Assembly: GCA_030512295.1 (NCBI GenBank)
Contig: JAULSR010000002.1
Location: forward strand, 3,472,001-3,536,000
Length of the DNA stretch: 64,000 nt
Reading direction: 5' to 3'
Origin: Bombardia bombarda
Lineage: Eukaryota > Ascomycota > Sordariomycetes > Sordariales > Lasiosphaeriaceae
Part shown: piece after piece, positions 11,615-23,773 of the stretch
Layout: each line of letters starts with the position of its first letter
Numbering within the stretch: position 1 is the first letter of the stretch
Made by a program: the position numbers and the translations under genes
The notes under the pieces: model-generated
The model's database searches: none
What the model was told of the DNA's origin: nothing
Seen by the model: only the letters and a program-made list of their open reading frames with translations

Positions 11615-12966
11615 AAAGGGGGGGGAGTATGTGTGTGTTTGTGCGTGTGTGTGTGTGTGCACGTGTAGGGCATTTTGTTTTATTTGGGTAGAATATGGCA
11701 TGGCAACTGACTGAAATTTTTCCGGGAGGGTGTGGGGGGGAGGTCTTTGAAACATATAATGGCGCCTGCCCAAACCCAATACAACGGGGACAGATGGCAC
11801 AAACAAAGTATTTTTATTTATTTTTATAGCATCATCTCTTTTTTTTTAGTCATTATCGGGCATTTTGGCAGAGCTGGGCTGAGCGTGGGCTGGGCTTTGC
11901 TGGTCTAGGGCGGGGACGGACAGGGGATGGAAAGAAGGCGGATGGTGGAAAGTGGGTGTAGTGACACGGTGTGTGTGTGGCTGGATGTATGCGATTTGTT
12001 GTTGTTGTTGATCGGAAATATGTGTGTATGTGTGTGGTTGGACTGTGTATATTTGCTGGGGAATCTTTTGTTTACACCACACATATTGTCTCTCGCTCGT
12101 CAATATTCCTCTATCTTGTCTTTTTCTTTCATTTTCTCGTTCGTATTTATTCGATACCCACCCGGAGATATAAGATGAAACCTATATAAACGGCTCGCTC
12201 CTCTCTGTCTGCCATTTACCTGCCTGATTTCTACTGGATACGGTGATGGTGCTGCATTTCTGGGTGTGGCTAGATGGCGTAATCTTGTCTCGGCGGCTTG
12301 TGTCGTTGTTCATTGCATTATCTATTTGACATACATTAGAGTTGGAGGCTGTCTAGGGGGCGCTGGTTTTATATAGTCAGGGTAGGTAATAGCTACGTAG
12401 GTTAGAATCCGATTCGTTCATTGACTTTGGTGATTGACAAGCGCTGTGTTCTTCTTTTTCAAGTGCTATCTTCACGTAGGGGTATTATGTTTATGCGTTA
12501 CTTGTGATACGATAGCTTGTTTTACCTCACCAGGGGTGTGAATATGAGGCGTTTATATCATTGATAACTGTTATATATTCACATGTGCAAGGGAGTTGAT
12601 CGTTTAGATTTGTTTTCGTAATTCAATTCCTTCGATATCGTTCACATCACTCGCTGCTTAGTTTGCATTTTATACGCACGCGACATGTCATGAGACAGAA
12701 CGAGGTAAGACCTCAAAAGTAAGAAGTGAGAGGCGGGAAGTGAGATACATGAAGTTTGGCGTAATAAAAGAGTGTATGAAGAGTCTCACGATATCAAGCA
12801 CATCAACCCATCAGCCCATATTGCCGAGCAGTAACATGGTAGAACTCAGAAAAGATGTAAATCGCGGGATATAGACAATAACTTGAGATTGATTGGCTAA
12901 GCAAAGTACCTGCCTGTTCAATCTCAAACACTCTTCTTTCCCTTTCTGTGTCCTTACTCACTAAGC

Positions 12967-13065
12967 TAGGTACCTACAGCATTGGTCAATAAGTCTGCTA
13001 ACACTTCCGCTTTCCCACCCGCACTGGGTGTTAGCGGACTTGTTGACCATTATTGTAGGTACCTA
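12967..13065. repeat. 99-bp imperfect inverted repeat (foldback)
   Basis: Two 38-nt arms, 12967-13004 and 13028-13065, are inverted copies with 33 of 38 positions matching; four of the five differences are transitions. A 23-nt loop separates them. Each arm ends in TAGGTACCTA, itself partly palindromic. This could be a miniature foldback transposon remnant or a strong hairpin. No transposase is nearby. Confidence 0.75.
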
Positions 13066-14216
13066 ACTCACAAGTACATACAAGTACACCTTCTTTTCAA
13101 CCCAGGTAGCACGACTTCGTACCTCATACGCTACCATAGTTGGTACGACCGGTCTTACTAACACCACACCTGCCTTGTTGACTCAAATACATATATCGTA
13201 CTAATCCGATATATTGTGACACTGTAGCCATTCGAGTGCAAAACAATGACATGACACGAAACTTATGATTGCCCGTCAACCTATGATATCCAGCGCACCA
13301 CCCCAGTATTAGCTCATACGGCCATTTAGCCGTTCGAGTTTGAAGTACAAAAGTACGAGAGTGGCAACATCTGGAACAAGATTTGGGCCATCAGGTAACA
13401 AACAAATTGCCATATACCACACATAGATACATACACATGGCTTATCTTATGTCATCTCAACACCAATTGTGATGATGCCCTATCCAAAAGCCGAAGTCTA
13501 CTGACTCACTCGGTCGCTCTTTTATTCTCACCCACACCACATGCTTGGCCTGGTGCTAATAACGGTTCATAACTTATCACCTATCACTCATCATTATCAG
13601 TCAACGGGGGACCTGAGTACCTGGTTGATCATTTACGTAAACACGTCTATATGGATATGTATTTACTCCCCTCTATCCCTGTTCTTCTCGCCGGCTTCCT
13701 TTGTCACCAGCAAGCTATTGTATTCATACGATCATGAATAAAAACCACTTGATATGAGCAAAGTGCCATATATCAACACACCAAGACCACAAGAACAACA
13801 AAGCATAGATATCACCCATCAAACCCTACCAAGAAACCCACCCAATAGTCCAATGCAATACAGTCACTATAGCAATACAAAAGTAGCAAGTAGTATGTAG
13901 TGTAATGGATTGATTAGATCTCCTCAAGCGCCGCACTGCGCTGCGCATCTAACCCGCCTATTATTGCGAGAGTAGTAGTCTCTTCTTGTCTCTGTGTGTA
14001 CGTGAGAAGAATGTGTATCTGTATGTGACAAAACCAAGACTCGAAAAAAAAGAAGTGTAAACAAAAGTAAAATGGACACCCCCAAACAACAGCAAAAAGC
14101 AATGCGTGCAACCAGCCACAGCACCACGCTCTTTCTAAATCCCTTCGCGCAAAACCCACAGACATATTAAGCATAAAACAAAAACTCATCGAATTTGTCT
14201 TGCCAGGCTGGTTTTC

Positions 14217-14222
<6 letters not shown>

Positions 14223-14251
<29 letters not shown>
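14223..14251. repeat. CT dinucleotide microsatellite
   Basis: About 14 uninterrupted CT units lie just beyond the 3' end of ERG13. On the ERG13 strand this reads as a GA repeat in the 3' flank. Confidence 0.9.
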
Positions 14252-14330
14252 ATTCTCCAGACCCCACCGCCAACCCCCCACTCCCGTGATGAATGATGAT
14301 GATTCTATGCCTCTATTCTATTCTGAAAGT

Positions 14331-16085
14331 CTATTTCTTGATAGAGTAGAAACGCTTGTACATGTCGTCGACGCTCTCGAGATAATAAGTGCCAGGGGCG
14401 ATGGTGGATACATCACCGACGGGCTTGAAGTTCTTCTGGAGGTGAGCCTTCTTCCGGAGATCGCACATCTAGCACACAGACAAAGTAGTTAGCAGTCTGA
14501 CATCAGATACATAAAAGTTGGGTGGGTGAGATTTGGGTCATGAGTGAAGCTTACAGCATCATATGTCTCGGGGGTCACCTGCCGCCTCGCAGGCAGTCTG
14601 GTGGGGAGAGCCAAGACCTTGTTGATGTTCTCGGTGCTGCCGTTGATGCGGAACGAGCAGAAGGTGGCAGCCAGGCCGGAGCCGTAGCTGAACAGGCCTA
14701 TCCGCTTGCCCTGCAGCGCGTCGCTGTCGACAAACGAGATCAAGCTGGCGAGGCCGCCCCAGACGCTGGCGCAGTACATGTTGCCGCAGAGGGTGGCGAC
14801 CTGGATGGCGGGGTTGACGCGCTCCTGGAAGCGCTTCTTGGTGAGGGTCATGAAGGTCTTCTCGACGACCTTGTCGGTCAGCGACTTCTGGTAGTCCATG
14901 TCGCGCACCTCGGGGGGCACGTCGGCGAAGGCGGGGCTCTCGGGGTTGGCGAGGTAGTCGTGGTACAGGAGGCGGGCGTAGGACTTGGCCACCAGCTTGC
15001 AGGTGGGGGCGTGGAAGGCCAGGTAGTCGAAGCGGTCCAGGGGGGTCTTTGTGAGGACGCCCTCGCCGCTTCCGTTGGTGTGGCCGTTGGCGCCGTTACT
15101 GGCGGCCTTGCCGAGGAGGATCTCACGCTTGCAGTAGGCGCGGTAGGCGGCGTCCAGGGCCTCGGTGTAGCAGTTGACCGAGTAGTGGCCGTCGACGTAG
15201 GGGTACTCGCTCGTCAGGTCGGGCTTGTAGAAGTCGTAGGCGTGCTGCATGTAGCTGCCGCGGAGACCGGGCTCGATGACAATGGGGGCATCGGGGCCGA
15301 TCAGCAGGGCGACGGCGCCAGCGCCGCCGGTAGGCCGGGCATTGCCCTTTGCGTACAGGGCGATATCTCCAGCAACGACAATGCCGTCCCGGCCATCCCA
15401 GCCAGACGACTCAATCCAGGCGACCGTGTTGAGGACAGCGTTGGTGCCGCCGTAGCAGGCGTTGACGGTGTCGATTCCCTCAATGTTGGTGTTGTCGCCA
15501 AACAGCTGCATCAACACCGACTTGACCGACTTGGACTTGTCGAGGAGGGTCTCGGTGCCGACCTCGAGGCGACCAATCGAGTTTGTGTCGATGTTGTAGT
15601 TCTTGAGGAGCTTGGACACAACGGTCAAGGAGAACGAGTAGATGTCTATGGTGGGGCTCCTCGCCCCAGGATATCAGCGCCCGCGAGAAGGCATAGTGGG
15701 CACGAGACCCCGACCGGGAGTGGCTGCAGAGATAGCAGAGGGCAAAAAATAAAATAAAAATATTAACTAACCCTCACGGTCGTCGCAGAAGCTCATCTTG
15801 GTCTGACCGAGGCCGATCGTGTACTTGCCGGCGCTAACGCCGTCAAACTTCTCGAGCTCAGATTGCTCCACATACTATGGAATGGGTTGACAGCTGTCAG
15901 CGATGTCGGCGCACACCAGGGAAAAACGCGGGGGGGGGGAGGCGGTTCAAGAACGGTTGAGAAGCGTTGGGGTTGGGGCAAGCGTGGGTGCAAGCGGTGC
16001 AAGCGGCGGGTTAATAGACACTTACCTGGCTGGGGAAGTAGATCTCAATGGCTTTGATGCCGATGTTCTGGGGACGGGCGGCCAT
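14331..16085 (-). CDS. ERG13: hydroxymethylglutaryl-CoA synthase
   Basis: Four exons on the minus strand (16026-16085, 15772-15874, 14555-15645, 14331-14468) join in phase to 463 aa, normal for the family. The introns are 151, 126 and 86 nt. The enzyme condenses acetyl-CoA with acetoacetyl-CoA to HMG-CoA, the cytosolic step before HMG-CoA reductase in the mevalonate/ergosterol pathway. Catalytic residues are visible: Glu86 in EVGTETLLDKSKS, the acyl-accepting Cys118 in VNACYGGTNAV, and His266 in FHAPTCK. The Gly-rich SYGSGLAATF lies near 374-383. The short last exon, MCDLRKKAH to RFYSIKK, is the conserved C-terminal helix region. A 411-codon frame runs antisense over the gene and is a GC-driven shadow. 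Confidence 0.96.
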
Positions 16086-19000
16086 GGTAGGCTGCAATTG
16101 AGGTCTTGACGGGCGTTGTTTGGGGCGAGAGGAGGAGGAGGATGTCGTGGGAGACCGAGAGAGAAAGATTGAGTTGGGAGGCGAGACAGGTAAGGTAAGG
16201 TAGGTAGGTTGTTTGTTTTGGCGAGTCTCTTGTCTGGAGGGGTAGAGGAGAGAGAGAGAGGGGTTAGCTTAGCGTCGTCCCATGTCTCCATCCATGGATG
16301 TCACTTTTTTTTCTCCTCCTCCCGTCGAGGATTCACCGCCGTTTGAAGAACAAGACCTTGCAGACTAACGCCGAGAGCGGCCACCCATTCAAACTTCAGG
16401 CCATCGAATCCCTATGCAGGCCGGCTCCATAGCTTGCTCGGAGGCTGCAGCTGAGGCGACCGGCCTGCTCGAGAGATGCTGGTTCAACTTGCTGGTTTGA
16501 GGTTGGGCTACATGGAATCTGCGACTGCAACTACAACAACGGCGGCCCGCCCTCTGAGGTAGTGCACAACGCACACAGACCACAGCGCATATTCGCACAA
16601 CGCACAACACGCGCGCAACGGCAGGCAAGTAGAAGAAAAAAGCTAGGTAATAACCTACTTAGTTACACACCTGGATAGGAGAACTCTTTCAAGTCTGGCT
16701 GGCACGTCGACTGGGGGGAAGAGGAAACAGATTAGGAGACAATGGAGGACGAGGGTGAAGATGTATGGCAGATGATTACAATGAGGGGAGATCAATGGTT
16801 CAAATAGGCAGGGCAGGTGCACATACTGTGTATGTAGGTGGCCGGTCGTGATAGTCACAACCTAGACAGAAAATTTCCATGGCTAATGGAACATGGGAGC
16901 AAGTGAAGCACACCACCGGCAGGGAACAATGGCTGACAGGCCCGGCCGGCACAATAGTAAGGGGGCTCCGAGCAAAGGAAGAAGGATGGACGATGTGCGG
17001 GACAGGAGGAGCCCCGAAGAGCACTTTACCTACGAAGTATACCCAAGAAGTAATCTGCAATCTGCTACCTCCCATCTGACATATGCCATCTTACTTTCGT
17101 ACTACATTCTGCATCTTGCATTTCTGCATTTTTGAGTTCGTCACCTACTGTCAGTTGAGTACTATGCATATGAGTTATTCGGGCTTTGCCTAGCCAGCCA
17201 CATGGGATGAATGAATGATAAATCTGTTTTGTTATCTGTCTTGCTAGACATACATAAGAAGCCGCTCGCCAGTTTCCTCGCAGGATCCAAACTTGCCATC
17301 ACAACTCCACATGCGCTTGCTCCTGTTTCGCACTCGTCCAGCCGGTGATGTGATGGACGCTAGGAAGGCAAGGTAATAATACTGCACTCGACTTCTGCAT
17401 TACAATACAGCCCAACGTCGGGCCCATCCCACCTCGTTCGTCTCCCGCATAAGCATCCATCGTTAGCAACAGACCCAATTGCAGGTAATCTGTTTCGCTT
17501 TCTGTTAGTCTGTCTTATCTTTCTTTGCTTTCGCCTCGACATATTTGTATATCTGTCTGCTCGTCCAATACCCATTCTCGGGCCGCCCCCACCTGTCTGT
17601 CACCAGCCGGCCAGTGTGTTCCATGTCTTATCTCATGGAGCAGCAGCAGCTTACCCTGCGTCGGGACTGCCGTCATTCACGTCAACTTACCAGCCACAAA
17701 TACCAACAGGAGATTTTCAAAAATGAACAAACACAGTCCCAACTCGTATCTGTACCGATCCGATCTCCCCCGAGCCCCAAAAACCATCTTTTTCAAATTA
17801 AGAAGCGTTGGTGTTGAGGGGCAAAGAATGCAGTCTGCAGTCTGCAGAGGAGGGGTAGCAGAGGGAGGGGCAATTGCCATCCAAAATCCGACCCCTGGAA
17901 ATACGATATGATATGAGGAGCTCCACCTCTCAAATATTTGTGGTACATGCAAATTGCTACACACACACCACGAACCTTGATGGTAGCATCCTTGGAAAAT
18001 AAAAATCCAGGATCTCGCTGGGCGACATCTCAACACCTGATTGGCTGTGTCACGGCAACCACTGCAGGAACAGCAGACAGCACCGCCTCCCCGCCACATG
18101 CCACCCACCATCTCGTCGGCACCAGCGTGGCTGAACTTTGACCGCCCGGGCTCTTTCCTCCAAGTCCCTCTCCAAGGCAAGACACTGCGATAAGATGGCT
18201 GGAGCTGGCCTATATTTCTTATGTACCTCAGAGCCTCTTCAATTTCGCCGCACCATTAACCGTTGGCGGGGCGGGGCGGGGCGCGAGCTGTTTGGTGCTG
18301 CTCGGTGACTGAAGTATTCGGGCTGAGGTGGCTTGGCAGCAGCGAGCTCGATTAGCAGAAAAGAAACACCCCGGCGATTTCCCAGATGGGCACTCCCGAC
18401 CCACCGCGATCGCAACCGCATCGCGACGACCGCACCGCACCGTCCGCGCCCCCCCCCCCGTCCCGTAGGTTTTTGTTTGGCCAATTCATCATCGCGCGTT
18501 TTCCATTTCATTCGACCTCCGAATTCTCTTGGACTATCACACATAAAACGTGTAGATCTCGATAAAATAACCCAGCTGGGAACATACGTTGATCGTCTTC
18601 GGAAGGTTGTGCCGAATTCTTCTTTACTCCGATCAAGAAGAGTCCTGAGAAAACCACACCCTCCTTAGTTCGCTGTTTGAGAAAAAGGAGGCTGGCCTGC
18701 CTGCCAAGCGGATCAATCAAAATTGTTCCAAGGCTTTGTGGAATTGATTGCGGAGTGGGTGAACCTTAGTTATGGGGCCTCGCGTGGAGTTTTCTTTGCA
18801 GAATTTTTATCAGATGATCTGATTACAATGTGTCTCCCCCACCACCACGACCCCGATCGATCAGTAGCGGGGCTCATTGGGCCTTGGCAGATGGGATACG
18901 CCGTCGCCCGTATAAGTGTGTATGTACGATACGTAGGATACAGTTTAATCAGCTGTATTTCCATCAAAAATACTGCCTTTGATAATGTTGAGATTCGTTG

Positions 19001-19420
19001 AGTTAATACAATCTGGCTTGAATAGCATCATAAATAAGGCATATCACCATGCCCGAGCAGTATTCATAAAGAAGAATGTATATACCAAGGCTGTTTCTAT
19101 TTTCATTTTTATGTCCCCGGCTCCTTGTGCCAGGATTCGAACGACGACTATCTTTTCTGTGGGAACTCAATCTTACCCTCACGAGCATCGAGCTCTAGGT
19201 AGTGGTAATTCCAGAGATTTGACAACCATGGCATTGTATCCACGACCACCCAGTCTAAACGCAAGAGAAATGGAACGCCCCCGCTGATGCTAAAAGTCAG
19301 ATAAAAAAAAAGATCTTGCTGAAAACACTAAATGTGTGACTGTCGTATGTTGTGTTAAGAGAAATAAAATGCAAGAGGAGGGTGGTCCAAAACGAAAAAC
19401 GCCCATTCTTCATTGGCATC
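16086..19420. other. intergenic region, 3.3 kb
   Basis: It includes the ERG13 promoter (about 16086-16700, with TAGG repeats near 16195-16212) and the 3' flank of the AAA ATPase. A C/G-rich patch (GGCGGGG repeats) lies at about 18264-18286, with a ten-C run near 18450. A GTTCGAATCC motif at about 19130 (minus) looks like a tRNA B box, but the sequence around it does not fold as a tRNA. I see no supported gene. Confidence 0.45.
18264..18286. repeat. GGCGGGG tandem motif, possible G-quadruplex
   Basis: Repeated GCGGGG units give three runs of four G plus a flanking GG/GGC. This satisfies the general pattern for an intramolecular G-quadruplex on the plus strand. Its role is unknown. Confidence 0.5.
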
Positions 19421-21871
19421 CTAAGCCACAACATCGGCGGCCCGGACATCTGAAGCAAACACAACCGTCGTGGGCGTTCCATAGCCGGAGTCTCTTCCCT
19501 CGCGCTTAGCGATGTCGTGGGTAGCAACGTCTGAGTCTGGCGACTTGAGAGCCTCGGCGACGGCATCGGTCCCGTCGACATTGGCTGCCGCCTCTGCTGC
19601 ATCGGCCTTGATGGCTGGGATCGCCACGGGCGTCTTGGTCTCGGCCTTGATCTCATCAACTGCAGGGACAGCCTCGAGAGTAGCAACAACAACAACCGCG
19701 CTCTCCTCCTTCTCAGCCGTCTTCTTCGCCTTCTTCACCTTCTTCACCTTCTTCTTCTTCTTCTCCACCTCACCCTCCGAGTCTGAGTCCGAGTCGCTCG
19801 AGTCCGAGCTTGAAGACGACGACGAATCATCATCATCACCATCGCTCTTTTTGCCCTTCTTACTCTTCTTACCCCTCTTACTCTTCCTCTCCTTCCTCCT
19901 CTCCTCCTTCCTCTCCTTCTTCTTCTTCTCCGCCTCCTCCTCCTCCTCCTTCTTCTTCTTCTCCGCCTCCTCCGCCTCCTCCTTCTTCCTCTTCTCCTCC
20001 TCCTCCTTCCGATCCTTCACCTCCCGCTCCTTCTTCTCCCGCCGCGTGTCCTCGACCCACTTGTCCGCCCCCGCCGTCGCCGCGTCCGGGTCCCGCTTGT
20101 TCTTGAGCAGGAACCCCTGGATCTCGGCCGGGCTGAACTCGCCCGCCGGTATCTTGGCCGCGAACTCCTCCGCCAGCTTGCCCACCTTGGCGATGATCTC
20201 GTCCTTCTTGCGCGCCGCCTCGGCTTCGTCCTCAGCCGCCTTCTTGGCCTCGGCCTCGGCGGCCGCCTTCCTCATCTCGCTAGACATCTTGCTGCGAACC
20301 ACCGCCGCAGCGGCAGCGGCCGCGGCAGCGGCCTCGGCAGTCACAGGCGTGTCGTCGCCCTCGAGCGGCGCAAAGATGGCGCGGAAGATGGCGGCCGTCA
20401 TGCCCGCGTCGGCGCGGTCGAACTTGACAATCATGTCGACGCGGCCGGGGCGGATCAGCGCCTTGTCGAGCTTCTCGAGGTGGTTGGTCGTCATGATGAG
20501 CACGCGGCCCTCCTGGGAGGCGACGCCGTCGAGGATGTTGAGCAGCCCAGACAGAGACAGACGGCCGGTGTTGTTGTTGTTAACAACCCCGGGCGTCTTC
20601 TGGCCCGGCTCCATCGCAGCGCTCGCCGAGTCGACAGCGGTGGTGGTGCTCTCGCCCTCACGGGTGTGCGTGAGACCGGCCGTGTCAATGTCCTCGAGCA
20701 GCACCACGCACCTGCGCGGAAGGCCGGCGAACAGCGTCGCCAGGTTCTCCTCGCTCGACGACACCGAGCTGAGACTGACAATGTAGATGCGCATCTTGAA
20801 GAAGCCGGCCAGGGCCAGGCTGAGCGACGACTTGCCCGTGCCGGGTGGTCCGTACAGCAGGTAGCCGCGGCGGTAGGGGATGCCTCTGTTGGAGTACCAG
20901 CGGCGCGTGGCGGGGTTGAGGTAGTCGGTCACGTCGTCGATCAAGTCCTTCTTGACCTTCTCGTTAAGGATGACGGTCGAGAACGGCCGCGACGTGCGGG
21001 CCATGCAGCGCTGCCACGTGGGCTCGGTCGAGCCGCTCTTTGTGGTGCCGCGGTAGATGAGCGTCTTGGCCTCGTCGCGCTTCATGTAGGTCAGGCGGGC
21101 CTCGTGCAGCAGCTCCTTGAGCAGCCAGGGGTTGCGTCCGAAGCACGAGATGGATATCTCCTCGCGCTCGCTGGGCGTGAGGAAGCCGCCCTGCTCGCGG
21201 TTCTGCGTGCGCCGGAAGATGAGCACCCGCCCGCGGTACCAGAACCAGTGGCTGCCAAACGTGGGCGTGTAGGCGAGCGCCTTCTTGTTCTTCTTGCTGA
21301 GAGCGATGGAGCTGTTAGACCAGTCGTCCTCGTCCTCGTCCTCGTCCTCCCATCGCCAGAGGAACCATGATCGCGAGTTGAGGTTGGTGTTCACGACGAA
21401 GCGGCGCGCGCCCTGGGCGAAGCGCTGGGAGGCTACCCACGCCATGAGCATGTTGTAGATCTCATCGTCGGTGCGGATGTCGACGACAGACATGAGGTAA
21501 GTCTCGGTCAGGTTCCAAATGTACTCGCTGAAGTAGCGCCATGCGAAGATGAGGCCGCCGCAGAGCAGCACCAGGGGTATGTAGACGTTCAGGTCGACAT
21601 GGAGATATCTCATCACCGCAGTTGAGAAGACGGAGAAGCCGGGGAAGAAGAAGTCGAGGAGCATCATCTGTGGTGCGGCTGGTATGGTGGGGGCGCCCGA
21701 GCCGTTCGACAGCAACGATGACCCAATCCCGCCATCTGGCGAGGGGATGGCTGTCGCCTCCATGTTGATGGTGTTTAGCAGCCGGATGAGGGAGTAAGTC
21801 TGCGGGAGAGAAGAAAATGGGGTGATGATGCTTCCGCTTAACCCAGACAAAGGAGACTGAAATATCTCCAC
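19421..21871 (-). CDS. BCS1-like AAA ATPase with long charged tail
   Basis: A single uninterrupted frame of 816 aa; Met37 (base 21763) is an alternative start. One membrane segment lies at about 97-112 (VYIPLVLLCGGLIFAW), followed by the BCS1-specific region (about 120-300) and an AAA module: Walker A GPPGTGKSS (341-349), Walker B VVLLEDID (389-396), sensor TTN (461-463) and the RPGRVD arginine motif (474-479). BCS1 itself translocates the Rieske protein across the mitochondrial inner membrane; filamentous fungi carry many paralogues of unknown function, and this is more likely one of those. After residue 600 the protein is Lys/Glu-rich and then Asp/Ser-rich (DSSDSDSDSEGEVEKKKKK), unlike true BCS1 of about 450 aa. 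Family confident, role unassigned. Confidence 0.88.
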   Translation of the reverse strand: MEIFQSPLSGLSGSIITPFSSLPQTYSLIRLLNTINMEATAIPSPDGGIGSSLLSNGSGAPTIPAAPQMMLLDFFFPGFSVFSTAVMRYLHVDLNVYIPLVLLCGGLIFAWRYFSEYIWNLTETYLMSVVDIRTDDEIYNMLMAWVASQRFAQGARRFVVNTNLNSRSWFLWRWEDEDEDEDDWSNSSIALSKKNKKALAYTPTFGSHWFWYRGRVLIFRRTQNREQGGFLTPSEREEISISCFGRNPWLLKELLHEARLTYMKRDEAKTLIYRGTTKSGSTEPTWQRCMARTSRPFSTVILNEKVKKDLIDDVTDYLNPATRRWYSNRGIPYRRGYLLYGPPGTGKSSLSLALAGFFKMRIYIVSLSSVSSSEENLATLFAGLPRRCVVLLEDIDTAGLTHTREGESTTTAVDSASAAMEPGQKTPGVVNNNNTGRLSLSGLLNILDGVASQEGRVLIMTTNHLEKLDKALIRPGRVDMIVKFDRADAGMTAAIFRAIFAPLEGDDTPVTAEAAAAAAAAAAVVRSKMSSEMRKAAAEAEAKKAAEDEAEAARKKDEIIAKVGKLAEEFAAKIPAGEFSPAEIQGFLLKNKRDPDAATAGADKWVEDTRREKKEREVKDRKEEEEKRKKEEAEEAEKKKKEEEEEAEKKKKERKEERRKERKSKRGKKSKKGKKSDGDDDDSSSSSSSDSSDSDSDSEGEVEKKKKKVKKVKKAKKTAEKEESAVVVVATLEAVPAVDEIKAETKTPVAIPAIKADAAEAAANVDGTDAVAEALKSPDSDVATHDIAKREGRDSGYGTPTTVVFASDVRAADVVA

Positions 21872-23773
21872 GATTTCGGCTTGTTTCTGGTTGAGTTATG
21901 TGAGGCAGTTATGTGTGACTTTGTGGTCTCTTTTATGGACGTTGAGACGAGGCCAAAAAAGGTGAGCGGTTACTGTTGGTATGTTTGTGTGCGAGGTTGT
22001 GTGTGTGTGTGTGTGTCAGGCAAGCAGAGATGGAAGAGATGAGGTATGCAGGCTGTCGGTTGAGTTTATACCCACAGCCCACGGCCTCGAACACAGAGAA
22101 GAGTACATGCACAAGATATGTGGCTCTGGACCTGTCATACCCCGGAGACTAGACTGGGCCACGAAGACAAGGCAGCAACACAAACAGAAAGCCTCCAAAT
22201 GTGAGGATGTGAGGCATCCAATCCACCTGACCCAGCCGTCCGGCGTGTGTGGCTAGCTCGGTCCTGTGCAAGCATTGTAGGCGATGTAGGCAAGCAAAAA
22301 GCTACCTTACTTCTTACATGATATGCAGCCGAGCGCACAGTACCTGCTTAGCGCGTGGTTGCTGTTGGCTCGCCGATAGGTGCCGATGCAGGTGGTTGAC
22401 ATCGGTAAGTGACATAGCCTGCAAGTCAGAACCAAACCGCTGTCGAGAAGTAGGCTAGGAGAGGTAAGGGAGGCCAGCTAGCGACCGATGAGTCGGAGGG
22501 CCAGGACGGAGGATTGGACAGCGCGTTAGTCACTGCGGCATATCGGGCCCGCGAGTGATGTGTGGAATGTATACAGCCTCCCACCACAGCCTCCCCCGCA
22601 AACGCCGCTCGCCGACCCGTTATTGGGCCTGGGTACGGCTTCATGCCTATGCCCCCGGCCTGGTGCGGTGCATAGAGGGAAATCACATATGATAGGGCGG
22701 CGCAGTCCTTGAGCCTCTTCCCCTCCCTCCCCCACTGTAGAGAGAGTTGGTGCCTTTCTTGATATTTCTTTGCCGTTTTCGCATGTGCATGCTGCGTTGC
22801 GTGGGCCGTTGTCCGACAATGCCAACCCGGGGTGCTGGACGGTCCAGGCCGGTGATGCGGGATTCTGCCTAGAACACCAGGCATAGCCAGGCCGCCAAGA
22901 CTCGGTTCGTCTGGGCTATCTCATTCGACGAATATTTTGTACTTGTTCGTCGTGCCGGCTTACTACAGCGCGCACAGTGAGAGGCAGGTGGTCTCTCCTG
23001 CCTCGCAGGGTCCATCCCGCATGTTGTCTGTTTGCCATTGGATTGTTGGAAATCCATTGGATGACTGCGCACCCTTGCGTCCTGAATGCGGAGACTTGGG
23101 TTAGGCATCATTGCTTGTAATGGTCAATTGTCAATTGTTTACCTGTTGCCATCGCTGTCCGTAAAGCACTGGGGTTACAAGCGCGCGGGGTCGACCCGGG
23201 TATTTTTTCTTTTTTTTTTTTCTGGTGAAACCAAGGCGACAATTCACCGTGGCATGTGGGTACAGACAGCTGGCCAAGATCCGTCAGTACTTTGTGGTCA
23301 TTGTCGTACCTTCAAAGCGGTGAAGAGGCGTGGTCTGGGGTAAACCGACCGGCGCCATGATACCTTGGACATCTAGTTTCTAAGATTCTGGCAGGTCGAA
23401 TGCACCATGCCCATCTCGACCAGGCACTGCCAGGGCATCTCAGAAACTTGCGGCGAAGTATGACACTGCTGGCACCGTCCTGCAAGTCCACATCCGGTTA
23501 GCGTGCCTGGGCCGTTTTGGGGCATCCTTGCAGCCACGCATCAACACCATCACCATCACCATCACCATCCCCATCGCCATCGCATCTCACCAGGTCGCTT
23601 GTCAAGCACGAACCCAGCATCACGGTGGGGGCATTGATGATGAGGTTGGCACCCATGAAAAGGCAATGAGGGGGCACTGCTACGGCATCCCGGCCTTGCT
23701 GGCGATGCTTGGACACCGAGAGGAGGGCACTGACAGGAGCGAGTGACTCGAGGCATCATCAATGATGTATTAA
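21872..23773. other. intergenic region, 1.9 kb
   Basis: It holds the ATPase promoter (GT repeat at about 22000-22017), a T-rich tract at 23203-23221 and a CACCAT microsatellite at about 23545-23580. No coding frame is convincing. Confidence 0.45.

Larger units (their letters stand above)
11615..14330. other. intergenic region with GT microsatellites and a foldback
   Basis: This is the 3' flank of the convergent kinase and ERG13 genes. It contains GT-rich microsatellites at about 11626-11662 and 11958-12040, a foldback element (listed separately) and AT-rich sequence at 12400-13900. No coding frame is convincing. Confidence 0.5.

Noticed and set aside
14522..15757. 411-codon plus-strand frame opposite ERG13
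   Set aside because: It is exactly antisense to a well-conserved exon. It is Gly/Ala/Val/Glu-rich, as expected from the complement of GC-rich third positions, and has no domain.
19128..19160. GTTCGAATCC (minus), like a tRNA T-loop/B box
   Set aside because: The flanking bases do not form a T stem, and there is no matching acceptor strand or A box within about 90 nt.
19512..20786. 424-codon plus frame rich in Ser/Phe opposite the AAA ATPase
   Set aside because: It is a shadow of the Lys/Glu-rich tail; no motif is present.
23545..23580. CACCAT repeat as a short CRISPR-like array
   Set aside because: It is a contiguous microsatellite without spacers, in a eukaryotic genome.
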